From contig JAEWEG010000062.1 of assembly GCA_023389575.1 (NCBI GenBank), positions 1 through 64,000 on the forward strand: a DNA stretch of 64,000 nt, read 5' to 3'. Source of the DNA: Chloroflexota bacterium (lineage in GTDB: Bacteria; Chloroflexota; Chloroflexia; Thermomicrobiales; UBA6265). The notes below the pieces were generated by a model. It saw nothing but the letters and a program-made list of their open reading frames with translations, made no database searches and was not told the DNA's origin. This document shows, in pieces, positions 37,180 through 44,891 of this stretch (the first letter of the stretch is position 1; each line of letters opens with the position of its first letter). Made by a program: the position numbers and the translations under genes.

Positions 37180-37728
37180 CTAGGGGACGATGTTCCACGC
37201 CTCCGGCAGCTCGTACTGGAAGATCGATCGAGTCGGCTTGCCGCGCTCCCGGATTCGGCCACGGCCCTTTCTCGCCAGTTCCGAATAGCTGTTGTGTATC
37301 TGGATGATCCGGCGAGTTTTCAGGTTGACAATTACCAACCCAAGGCGCCCGGGGACCATGCTCCGCGTCCTTGTGGTGGAGTCGAAGATCCGGAACGGCG
37401 TATGCCCCTCGTCAGCCTCCTGGGACACCTTCGGCGCATAGTCGGGCGACAGCGTATCGACGTTGTGCTCGTCGAACACGCGCAGTCCGTTCTTGGTCCG
37501 CTCGATCCACTCCGGGTCGAACGGCCTGGCCATCTCCAGCAGTTCCGGAATCGATGCGGGTTCCCGGCTGCACCCGGCGGCGAGCACCTTGAGCCCATGC
37601 GGAGGGCCCGTCACACTTATCGCTCCGCCCTCGTCGACAATATTGATTCGAAACACGTTCGCGGTCACACGTTCCCCAACAATCATCTGTGTCGTCAAAT
37701 TACGGGCATTGATGGCGCTAGCGGCCAA
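37180..37728 (-). CDS. Conserved-looking hypothetical protein
   Basis: 182 residues, no family recognised. It has no signal peptide or membrane helix. The C-terminal half has beta-rich segments (GRLGLVIVNLKTRRIIQIHNSY) followed by a basic patch (ELARKGRGRIRERGKPTR) that could bind nucleic acid. Codon use looks like that of its neighbours. It is the only minus-strand gene between 35.5 and 48.7 kb and faces tyrA. A short CCGGG/CCCGG hairpin sits at its stop. Confidence 0.7.
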   Translation of the reverse strand: MAASAINARNLTTQMIVGERVTANVFRINIVDEGGAISVTGPPHGLKVLAAGCSREPASIPELLEMARPFDPEWIERTKNGLRVFDEHNVDTLSPDYAPKVSQEADEGHTPFRIFDSTTRTRSMVPGRLGLVIVNLKTRRIIQIHNSYSELARKGRGRIRERGKPTRSIFQYELPEAWNIVP

Positions 37729-37806
37729 CCGCCCGATGCGCCAATGGGCGCGTACTGTACCATAGCGTCAACCTATCATCCGGGCGCCAATCTGGAGTCT
37801 CTCACC

Positions 37807-38280
37807 ATGCAATCCACCTCGTCCAGCAAGGATCCAGAAAACCCCCAGGGCAAGAGTCGTCTCGACCGCGAACTCGAGGAAATCCTGTCGAAGGACGACA
37901 ATATCCGCCACCTTCCTCCCCCGCCGAAGACGCGAAAGCCACGCCAGGTGAAGGCGCCATCGGCGCCCATCTCGAGCATCAATATCCCCCCTCGCGCCAT
38001 GAAGTTGCTGTCGTCGCCGGTCATCCTCGCGCTCGCGCTGGCCGTGATCGCCATGCTCATTAGCGACCTCTCTCGCCTGCTCGCCAGCATCCTCTGTCTC
38101 GCGGCGGTCGCCTGTATCATCTGGCCCATGCTCCAACGATTCCGAAGACCTTCCGCTTCCGCGCCGGACACCAGGATGTGGCGTGGCCGCGTCTACGAAG
38201 TCGGACGTCCATCGCCCACCAGTCGCACGCCAGTCGACGCGGCGCGGGAATGGTGGAACGCGCGCCGCTCGAAATTCTGA
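37807..38280 (+). CDS. Small membrane protein of unknown function
   Basis: 157 residues. A charged N-terminus (SRLDRELEEILSKDDNIRHLPPPPKTRKPRQ) precedes two closely spaced hydrophobic helices (about 60-80 and 84-104). A basic Arg/Trp-rich tail (WRGRVYEVGRP, REWWNARRSKF) follows. ATG 37807 is the natural start; the frame is open upstream through unrelated sequence. I do not recognise the family. The Asp/Glu-rich amphipathic head is the most distinctive part. It lies 25 bases before the Nudix-like gene. Confidence 0.72.
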   Translation: MQSTSSSKDPENPQGKSRLDRELEEILSKDDNIRHLPPPPKTRKPRQVKAPSAPISSINIPPRAMKLLSSPVILALALAVIAMLISDLSRLLASILCLAAVACIIWPMLQRFRRPSASAPDTRMWRGRVYEVGRPSPTSRTPVDAAREWWNARRSKF

Positions 38281-38305
38281 TCCAACCACGAACAGGAACT
38301 GTTGA

Positions 38306-39025
38306 ATGCCGGATATTGTGTCCGATATCGTCGATGTGTATGTCTTTCGCCGCCAGAACGCCCGGGTCCAGTTCCTGCTCCTCCAAAGGAAGGCGTCAGT
38401 TCCCCTCGGCAACACCTGGCAGTCGTTTCATACCCAAATCCAGGGGCACGAAACCACCGTCGGTGCCGCCCGGCGGGCCGTCCGAGAGCTTTCTGGACTG
38501 AATGTCAGCGAGGCGTACTCCGCCGATTACATCAACGAATTCTTTGACGACACCCGCGACGTGGTGGTCCTCGCCCCGGTGCTCGCGGTCAACGTCAGCC
38601 CCCAGGCGCCCGTGACCCTCGGCCACGAGCTACGCGACTGCGCCTGGTGGGACACCAACCAGGCGGTCGCCCGCCTGCCCTTCTCCGGCCAGCGGTGGGC
38701 CGTTTGCCACATCAGCGAACTGATGAGCGCCGGGCACGCCGAATCGCAGCTTTACCGCCTGCAACTCCCGGAGGAGTTCGCGCCTCATGCCCGGCGCGCC
38801 CCCGCGGTGTCCTCGCTCTCTCATGCCCGTACCCAGGTTGACGACGAGGAAGTCGACTCGCCAGTCATGGAGGAGTTCGAAGCGTTTACCGCCAGCGATG
38901 ACGACCCCGACTTTTTGCTGGACGAGGACGAGCTACCCCAGGATTCCTCGTCGGAATCCACAGCGGATGATGAGTCCGAGAGCGACGCGAACTCCACCTC
39001 GCCCAATCGAACAGATGTTCCATGA
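38306..39025 (+). CDS. Degenerate Nudix-fold protein with acidic C-terminal tail
   Basis: 239 residues. Residues 1-150 follow the NudB/dATP-pyrophosphohydrolase pattern: VYVFRRQNARVQFLLLQRK, WQSFHTQIQGHE, and the late HELRDCAWWDTNQAVARLPF. The Nudix box is damaged. The segment GHETTVGAARRAVRELSGLN keeps G, the Ala-rich helix and REL, but is shortened. It lacks the EE pair that binds the catalytic metal. Residues about 165-239 are strongly acidic and probably disordered. It may bind nucleotides without hydrolysing them, by inference. The stop codon lies at the edge of the uvrB promoter, so the SOS operator overlaps its 3' end. Confidence 0.72.
   Translation: MPDIVSDIVDVYVFRRQNARVQFLLLQRKASVPLGNTWQSFHTQIQGHETTVGAARRAVRELSGLNVSEAYSADYINEFFDDTRDVVVLAPVLAVNVSPQAPVTLGHELRDCAWWDTNQAVARLPFSGQRWAVCHISELMSAGHAESQLYRLQLPEEFAPHARRAPAVSSLSHARTQVDDEEVDSPVMEEFEAFTASDDDPDFLLDEDELPQDSSSESTADDESESDANSTSPNRTDVP
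39008..39021 (+). promoter_or_regulatory. LexA-type SOS operator upstream of uvrB
   Basis: CGAACAGATGTTCC matches the Gram-positive/actinobacterial SOS box CGAAC-RNRY-GTTCG at 13 of 14 positions, with a perfect GAAC-N4-GTTC core. It covers the expected -35 position of the uvrB promoter and lies about 76 bases before the start codon. Confidence 0.75.
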
Positions 39026-39046
39026 TTGACGATTTCGTCGTATAAT
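39018..39046 (+). promoter_or_regulatory. uvrB promoter
   Basis: A perfect TATAAT lies at 39041-39046, with a weak -35 (TTCCAT, 39018-39023) overlapping the SOS box. Between them is a palindrome, GACGATTTCGTC (39028-39039). Transcription would start near 39053, 44 bases before the ATG. Confidence 0.6.
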
Positions 39047-39096
39047 TGCAGGTCTGTCTGGATCGCCATCCATCTCCACTCGGAGGCCACCCCAAC

Positions 39097-41109
39097 ATGC
39101 CCAACAAGTTCGAAATCGTTTCCGACCTGCGCCCCACTGGTGACCAGCCCAACGCCATCAACACCCTCGTCGAGGGCATCGAAGCCGGCGAGCGCATGCA
39201 AACCCTGCTCGGTGTCACCGGCTCGGGCAAGACCTTCACCATGGCCAACGTCATCGAGAGACTGAACCGGCCCGCCCTGGTCCTCGCCCACAACAAGACG
39301 CTCGCCGCCCAGCTCTACAGCGAGTTCAAGGAATTCTTCCCGCGAAACGCCGTGGAGTACTTCGTCTCCTACTACGACTACTATCAGCCGGAAGCTTATG
39401 TCGCCCGCACCGACACCTTCATCGAGAAGGATTCGGACATCAACGAGGAGATCGACAAGCTCCGGCACGCCGCCACCCGATCGTTACTCACCCGTCACGA
39501 CACGCTCATCGTCGCGTCGGTTTCCTGCATCTTCGGTCTCGGAACGCCGGAAGAGTATGCCCAGACCACGGTAGACCTCCGGCGGGGCATGAATGTCCGC
39601 CGCGACCGCGTCATCCGCCACCTGATCGACATCCAGTACGACCGGAACGACATGACACTGACACGTGCCACGTTCCGCGCGCGAGGCGACACCCTCGAAA
39701 TCTACCCCGCCTATGAGGAAATCGCCGTCCGCGTGGAGTTCTTCGGCGACGAAATCGAGCGCATTTCCGATGTCGATCCACTCACCGGCGAGATCCTCGC
39801 CGAACGCGACGACATCGTCATTTACCCGGCCCGTCACTTCGTGACCTCGGCCGACAAGCTCACCACCGCCATCAAGGACATTGAGCAGGAACTCGAGGAT
39901 CGGCTGAAGGAACTCGAATCCCAGGGCAAGGTCCTCGAAGCGGCGCGCCTCAAGCAACGCACGATGTACGACATCGAGATGATGACGGAGACCGGCTTCT
40001 GTTCCGGCATCGAGAACTATTCGATGCACCTGTCCCGCCGGAAGTTCGGGGAGCAGCCCGCGACCCTGCTCGACTACTTCCCCGACGACTACCTCCTGTT
40101 CGTCGACGAGTCCCACATGACGCTCCCCCAGGTCCGGGGCATGCATGGCGGCGATCGCTCGCGCAAGGATGTCCTCGTCGAACATGGCTTCCGCCTGCCC
40201 TCCGCACGGGAGAACCGTCCGCTGCGATTCGACGAGTTCGAACGCATGATCCCGCAGGCGATCTTCGTCTCGGCGACGCCAGGTCCGTACGAGAACGAGC
40301 ACTCCACCCGGGTTGTCGAACAGTTGATTCGCCCGACCGGCCTGGTCGATCCAGCCATCTCCGTTCGCGCCACCAAGGGACAGATCGACGACCTCGTCGC
40401 CGAGATCAACGCCCGTACTGCACGCAACGAACGGGTATTGGTGACAACGCTCACCAAGCGCATGGCCGAGGATCTCTCCGAATACCTGAAGGAAATGGGC
40501 ATTCGCACCCACTACCTTCATAGCGAGGTCGACACCTTCGAACGAATCGAAATCCTCCGCGACCTTCGACTCGGCGTTCACGACGTGGTGGTGGGCATCA
40601 ACCTCCTCCGTGAGGGGCTCGACCTGCCAGAAGTCTCATTAGTTGCTATCCTCGACGCGGACAAGGAGGGCTACCTCCGGTCCGAAGGTGCGCTGATCCA
40701 GACGATCGGGCGCGCGGCCAGGCACGTCGACGGGCACGTCATCATGTACGCGGACAACATGACCCGCTCGATGAAGGCAGCCATCGACGAGACCTACCGC
40801 CGCCGTGAGTTGCAGCTTGCGCACAACGAACAGCATGGAATCCAGCCACGCGGTATCGTCAAGGAGATCAGGGATCTCTCCGACCGCGTCCGTGCCGTCG
40901 CCGAAGAAACCGCCGGTTACGAAGCCGGCGCCGACGAACCCGGAATCATCGCGCACATCCCGCGCGACGAGCTCACTCGCATGGTCAAGGACCTGGAATC
41001 CCAGATGAAGGCGGCCGCCAAGAACCTCGAGTTCGAAAAGGCAGCCCTCCTGCGTGACCAGGTGGTCGAACTTCGGCGTATCATCGAAGTCGATCCCGTC
41101 AGCGCTTGA
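39097..41109 (+). CDS. uvrB: Excinuclease ABC subunit B
   Basis: The damage-verifying helicase-like subunit of nucleotide excision repair, about 670 residues as expected. Walker A is GVTGSGKTFT near 39. The beta-hairpin holds the FVSYYDYYQPEAYV segment near 90. DESHMTLPQVRGMH is the DExH box near 335. Motif VI is QTIGRAARH near 540, and the C-terminal UVR domain for UvrC is near 625-660. ATG 39097 with GGAGG ten bases before is preferred over the upstream TTG. It is preceded by an SOS box, fitting DNA-damage control. Confidence 0.97.
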   Translation: MPNKFEIVSDLRPTGDQPNAINTLVEGIEAGERMQTLLGVTGSGKTFTMANVIERLNRPALVLAHNKTLAAQLYSEFKEFFPRNAVEYFVSYYDYYQPEAYVARTDTFIEKDSDINEEIDKLRHAATRSLLTRHDTLIVASVSCIFGLGTPEEYAQTTVDLRRGMNVRRDRVIRHLIDIQYDRNDMTLTRATFRARGDTLEIYPAYEEIAVRVEFFGDEIERISDVDPLTGEILAERDDIVIYPARHFVTSADKLTTAIKDIEQELEDRLKELESQGKVLEAARLKQRTMYDIEMMTETGFCSGIENYSMHLSRRKFGEQPATLLDYFPDDYLLFVDESHMTLPQVRGMHGGDRSRKDVLVEHGFRLPSARENRPLRFDEFERMIPQAIFVSATPGPYENEHSTRVVEQLIRPTGLVDPAISVRATKGQIDDLVAEINARTARNERVLVTTLTKRMAEDLSEYLKEMGIRTHYLHSEVDTFERIEILRDLRLGVHDVVVGINLLREGLDLPEVSLVAILDADKEGYLRSEGALIQTIGRAARHVDGHVIMYADNMTRSMKAAIDETYRRRELQLAHNEQHGIQPRGIVKEIRDLSDRVRAVAEETAGYEAGADEPGIIAHIPRDELTRMVKDLESQMKAAAKNLEFEKAALLRDQVVELRRIIEVDPVSA

Positions 41110-41157
41110 CCCTGACGGAGCCGTTCTCGCGGGAATGCATCGAATCTGAAAGGACCT

Positions 41158-42129
41158 ATGCGTATGCTCGGCTCCAACATCGGGAGGGTGAAGTGGGCGT
41201 CATTGCTTGTCGCCATGGCGGTGGCGGCATCGATCACGCCCGCCACCCTGGCCCAGGACTCCACGCCTGGCTCCGACACCGAAATCACCACCCAGCTCCC
41301 CAGCGCCGATCTCCCCTCCATGAATCAGCAGGGGTTCGTCTACGAACTCGAATCCGCCTGGGATGGCTCGTTCGACCAGGTCCCATCGGAGGCCCCGGTC
41401 TACCGGATGGACGTTCCGACCTATGACGCCGAATCCTTCGGCGCCTTCGCCAGTCGCCTTGACATCGAAGGTGAAGTCAGCGATCAGGGCAATGGGTCGT
41501 GGGAGGTCGTCGGTGAAGGCGGAAGTCTCTACTCCGCCCCTGGCTTTTCCCAGTACATCTCCACCGCCGAAATCCCCGAGGGCGACCTCCCCTCGGACGA
41601 GCAGGCGGTTGCCTACGCGCGCGAATGGCTCCGCCAGACCGGCACCCTACCGGCCGACGTCGGCGAGGGTATGGTTGTCGCCCGAGTCGAGGATCCGGCT
41701 CGTGTCATCCTCTCGTTCCAGCCGGCCCGCCCTGAAAACCTGATCTCGGCCTATCCGAACATCACCATCACCATGGGCCCCAACGCGCTGGTCCTCGAGG
41801 CATCGTTCCGCTGGTACAACCTGACCGTCGCGGATACCTACGCTCTCAGCCCGGTCGAGGGAGCCTGGGCCGAAGTCTCGGAGCGCCGCTCCTTCCTCCA
41901 GTCGGACATCCCCGCGAATGTCGCCGAGCCCGGATCGACGGTTCGGGGCCGCGCCACCTACACCCAGGTGGTCGTGGCCTACACCACGTCGGGCGTGGTT
42001 GGCGAAACCCAGTACCTGCAGCCGGTCTACGTGTTCACTGGCACCGTCCAGATCGAGGGTGTCGACCAGACCTACCCCATCCGGGCGTATGTTCCGGCAC
42101 TGGTCAACAGCCAGCAACCCGTCGGCTGA
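41158..42129 (+). CDS. Secreted protein of unknown function
   Basis: 323 residues. A Sec-type signal peptide (basic MRMLGSNIGRVK, hydrophobic core, cleavage around TLAQ-DSTPG near 38) precedes a soluble domain rich in beta-strand pattern. AYALSPVEGAWAEVSERRSFL-like and AVAYAREWLRQTG segments are seen, without catalytic motifs I recognise. The mature N-terminus resembles that of the ABC binding protein. It is preceded by AAGGA four bases from ATG 41158 and ends at a strong terminator, so it is likely its own unit. Confidence 0.75.
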   Translation: MRMLGSNIGRVKWASLLVAMAVAASITPATLAQDSTPGSDTEITTQLPSADLPSMNQQGFVYELESAWDGSFDQVPSEAPVYRMDVPTYDAESFGAFASRLDIEGEVSDQGNGSWEVVGEGGSLYSAPGFSQYISTAEIPEGDLPSDEQAVAYAREWLRQTGTLPADVGEGMVVARVEDPARVILSFQPARPENLISAYPNITITMGPNALVLEASFRWYNLTVADTYALSPVEGAWAEVSERRSFLQSDIPANVAEPGSTVRGRATYTQVVVAYTTSGVVGETQYLQPVYVFTGTVQIEGVDQTYPIRAYVPALVNSQQPVG

Positions 42130-42135
42130 TCCGCC

Positions 42136-42177
42136 ACTCGCGCTCCCGGCTCCTCCATCAGGACCGGGAGCGCGAGT
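42136..42177 (+). terminator. Strong hairpin after the secreted-protein gene
   Basis: A perfect 14-bp stem (ACTCGCGCTCCCGG and its complement), extended by TCCT/AGGA in the loop, is followed by TTTC. Confidence 0.8.
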
Positions 42178-42214
42178 TTCCGTATTCGCCACCTGAATCC
42201 ACCTGGAGCGTTCC

Positions 42215-42697
42215 GTGTCCTCGACCCCATCCGTATCGCGCATTCTCGTGATCAATGGTCCCAACCTTAACAAGCTCGGTACCCGGGAACCCGAGAAATA
42301 CGGAACCACCACGCTCCAAACCATCATCGAGCGGCTCGACGACCAGGCGGCGCACGGCGATCCCGTCCTGACCATCGAGGCGTTCCAGTCCAATCACGAG
42401 GGCGCGATCATCGACTTCCTCCAGGAATATGCCCCGGACAGTTCCGGCATCATCATCAACGCGGGCGCGTTCACCCACTACAGCTACGCGATCCGCGATG
42501 CCCTCGCCAACGCCGACCTTCCAACCGTCGAGGTTCACATCACCAACATCCACGCTCGCGAATCGTTCCGCCACACATCAGTCATCTCCGATGTCGTCGC
42601 GGGGCAGATCGTCGGGCTGGGCGTCGCCGGATACGGGCTGGCGCTGGAGTGGCACCGCCAGCGGCTCGCGGGCCAGGCAAGGAGTGGCGACCGATGA
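42215..42697 (+). CDS. aroQ: Type II 3-dehydroquinate dehydratase
   Basis: It dehydrates 3-dehydroquinate to 3-dehydroshikimate in the shikimate route. The 160 residues start ILVINGPNLNKLGTREPEKYG with the catalytic Tyr of the lid. They contain FQSNHEGAIIDFLQ, NAGAFTHYSYAIRDAL and VEVHITNIHARESFRHTS, all type II signatures. GTG 42215 has GGAG six bases before it. The stop overlaps the start of the peptidase gene by four bases, an arrangement common in Gram-positive-type genomes (aroQ-pepQ-efp-accB). Confidence 0.96.
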   Translation: MSSTPSVSRILVINGPNLNKLGTREPEKYGTTTLQTIIERLDDQAAHGDPVLTIEAFQSNHEGAIIDFLQEYAPDSSGIIINAGAFTHYSYAIRDALANADLPTVEVHITNIHARESFRHTSVISDVVAGQIVGLGVAGYGLALEWHRQRLAGQARSGDR

Positions 42698-43761
42698 GCA
42701 TCTTCGACGGACTTGGTATCGATGGCCTGCTCGTCACCGGGGCCACGAACCGCCGCTACTACTCCGGTTGGTCCGCCGATGACCACGCGCCGGATCGCCC
42801 ATCCGGCGTCATGCTTGTCACCCCATCGAAACGCCTGCTCTACGCCTCGCCAACCAATCTCCCCTGGGCCGAAGCCGAAGTCCACGATGACGTGACGCCT
42901 CGCGCCATCGAGACCGGATGGGTCGAATCGATCGCGGCCGCGATCGCCGAGGAGGGGCTCAAGAGAGTCGGGTTCGAGGACGCCCTGTTCCCGGTCGCCA
43001 GCTACTGGCACCTGAGCGACGCGTTGGGCGACGGTGTCGAACTGGTGCCGGTCGGCTCGTCCGTCGACCAGCAGCGCGAAGTCAAGGACGAGCGAGAGCT
43101 GGCGCTGATCCGCCAGGCGCTCGCCCTCACTGACCAGGCGTTCGAGCGCGCCGCCGGGCACCTCCGCGAAGGAATGACCGAGCGCGAACTGGCCCACATC
43201 ATCGACCAGTCGCTGCGGGATCTGGGCAGCGATGGCCAAGCGTTCGACACCATCGTCGCCTCCGGCCCAAACGCCGCAAGGCCCCATCACGCGCCCGGTG
43301 ACCGGGTCATCCAGACATCGGAACCCGTCATCATCGACATGGGCGCGCGCGTCCAGGGATACTGCGGCGACCTTACGCGAACGATCTGGATAGGACAACC
43401 AGGCGAACAACTTGGTACCATGTACCGTCTGGTCGCCGATGCGCAACGGGCCGCCATTGCCGCGGTTCGCGCCGGCGTGAACGCCAGCGAGGTCGACCGG
43501 GCGGTACGCGAGGTGTTCGCCGCCGCCCAACTCGACCAGTTTTTTGTGCACGGCACTGGTCATGCCATCGGCCTTCGTATCCACGAAGCGCCGTTCCTTG
43601 GCCGAAACTCGCGGGATATCCTGCAAACGGGCAATGTCGTCACCATCGAACCGGGACTCTACATCCCCGGCTGGGGTGGAGTCAGGATCGAGGATGTCGT
43701 GGTGGTGAAGGACGATGGCCACGAAAACCTCACCGGCGCGCCCAAACTGCTCGGGCAATAA
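42694..43761 (+). CDS. M24-family aminopeptidase (Xaa-Pro type)
   Basis: 355 residues. A creatinase-like N-terminal domain is followed by the pita-bread metallopeptidase domain. Metal ligands lie in VIIDMGARVQGYCGDLTRTIW near 205, HGTGHAIGLRIHEAPFLG near 285 and VVTIEPGLYIPGWGGVRIEDVV near 315, so the five ligand positions are present. It would remove N-terminal residues, probably before proline. ATG 42694 with AAGGAG nine bases upstream is chosen over a longer frame. It is coupled to aroQ. Confidence 0.92.
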   Translation: MSIFDGLGIDGLLVTGATNRRYYSGWSADDHAPDRPSGVMLVTPSKRLLYASPTNLPWAEAEVHDDVTPRAIETGWVESIAAAIAEEGLKRVGFEDALFPVASYWHLSDALGDGVELVPVGSSVDQQREVKDERELALIRQALALTDQAFERAAGHLREGMTERELAHIIDQSLRDLGSDGQAFDTIVASGPNAARPHHAPGDRVIQTSEPVIIDMGARVQGYCGDLTRTIWIGQPGEQLGTMYRLVADAQRAAIAAVRAGVNASEVDRAVREVFAAAQLDQFFVHGTGHAIGLRIHEAPFLGRNSRDILQTGNVVTIEPGLYIPGWGGVRIEDVVVVKDDGHENLTGAPKLLGQ

Positions 43762-43827
43762 GCCCAGCCCAATTCGCGAACCAGGTCATTGGTTCAATAC
43801 GGCGCCTTCGCGCCGGGAGACATGCGC

Positions 43828-44388
43828 ATGATCGATACAGGTGATGTTCGCAAGGGAAGCACCCTTGATATCGACGGCAAGCTCGTCAAGGTTATCGACT
43901 TTTCGCACAACAAGCAGGGTCGTGGTTCCGCCCAGCTCCGGATGTCCCTCAAGGACCTCCGCACCGGTTCCAACACCCAGCTCACCGTCATGGCTGGGAC
44001 CAAGTTCCAGTCGGTTCGGTTGGAGCGGCAGCACGTCCAGTTCCTGTACCAGGACGGCAACCACTACAACTTCATGGACACCGAGTCATTCGAGCAAATC
44101 ATCCTCGACGAAGTGACAGTGGCCGACTACGTCCACTTCTTCAAGGAGCAGGACGTAATCGACCTCCTCACCTACAATGGGGAACCAATCGACATTGAAC
44201 TGCCAACCTCGGTCGTGTTGACCATCACCCAGACCGACCCAGGCTTCAAGGGCGATACCGCGACGGGCGGCAACAAGCCGGCCACCCTGGAAACCGGCCT
44301 GGTCGTCAACGTGCCGCTCTTCCTCAGCGAGGGAGACCAGGTCAAGGTAGACACCCGGTCGGGCGAATACATTGAGCGCGTGGGCTAG
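43828..44388 (+). CDS. efp: Elongation factor P
   Basis: It rescues ribosomes stalled at polyproline. About 186 residues in three domains: KOW-like N-domain (MIDTGDVRKGSTLDIDGKLVKVIDFSH), OB domain, and the C-terminal TSVVLTITQTDPGFKGDTATGGNKPATLETG signature. The loop that is modified in other bacteria reads HNKQGRGSAQLR, with Arg at the tip where E. coli has Lys34. ATG 43828 is preferred, with GGGAG nine bases before. No modification gene (epmA/B, earP, ymfI) is seen nearby. Confidence 0.95.
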   Translation: MIDTGDVRKGSTLDIDGKLVKVIDFSHNKQGRGSAQLRMSLKDLRTGSNTQLTVMAGTKFQSVRLERQHVQFLYQDGNHYNFMDTESFEQIILDEVTVADYVHFFKEQDVIDLLTYNGEPIDIELPTSVVLTITQTDPGFKGDTATGGNKPATLETGLVVNVPLFLSEGDQVKVDTRSGEYIERVG

Positions 44389-44399
44389 AGGAACGACCA

Positions 44400-44891
44400 A
44401 TGGAGAGATTTGCCGGAAATTCCGTGGAGGGTACCCCGATTAGCGCTGCCACCGACAACGTAATCGGCACTGTCCGCGAACTCATCTCAATGATGGGGAA
44501 AGGCGGGATCAACGAGCTCGATCTGTCCACTGGGGAACTCACCATTCGCCTGCGGGGCTCCAGCGGCACCGTCTCATCTCCGTCCCACAACCCTCCCGCC
44601 ACCATCAACGCCTCGACGGACCAGCCGGCGGAAGAAGGCCACGTCGTCACCGCGCCAATGATCGGCACCTATTATGCCTCCCCCTCTCCCGGCGAAGCAC
44701 CGTTCGTGCAGGTCGGGGACGAGGTGGAGGTCGGCCAGGTGGTCGGCATCATCGAAGCCATGAAGATCATGAACGAGATCATCAGCGATCGCTCCGGCGT
44801 CGTGCTCCAGGTCATGGTCGAAAACGCGCAGCCGGTTGAGTACGGCTCGCCCCTGATCCGCCTCGGCGACTCATCGGACGCCCTTGCGTGA
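44400..44891 (+). CDS. accB: Biotin carboxyl carrier protein of acetyl-CoA carboxylase
   Basis: 163 residues. The N-terminal half begins VIGTVRELISMMGKGGINELDL. A Ser/Pro/Thr linker leads to the biotinyl domain, with the target lysine in EAMKIMNE near residue 123 and the thumb-like APMIGTYYASPSPGEAPFV near 85, typical of AccB. It carries the carboxyl group for malonyl-CoA synthesis. AccC is not adjacent. The end overlaps xseA by four bases (GTGA). Confidence 0.95.
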   Translation: MERFAGNSVEGTPISAATDNVIGTVRELISMMGKGGINELDLSTGELTIRLRGSSGTVSSPSHNPPATINASTDQPAEEGHVVTAPMIGTYYASPSPGEAPFVQVGDEVEVGQVVGIIEAMKIMNEIISDRSGVVLQVMVENAQPVEYGSPLIRLGDSSDALA

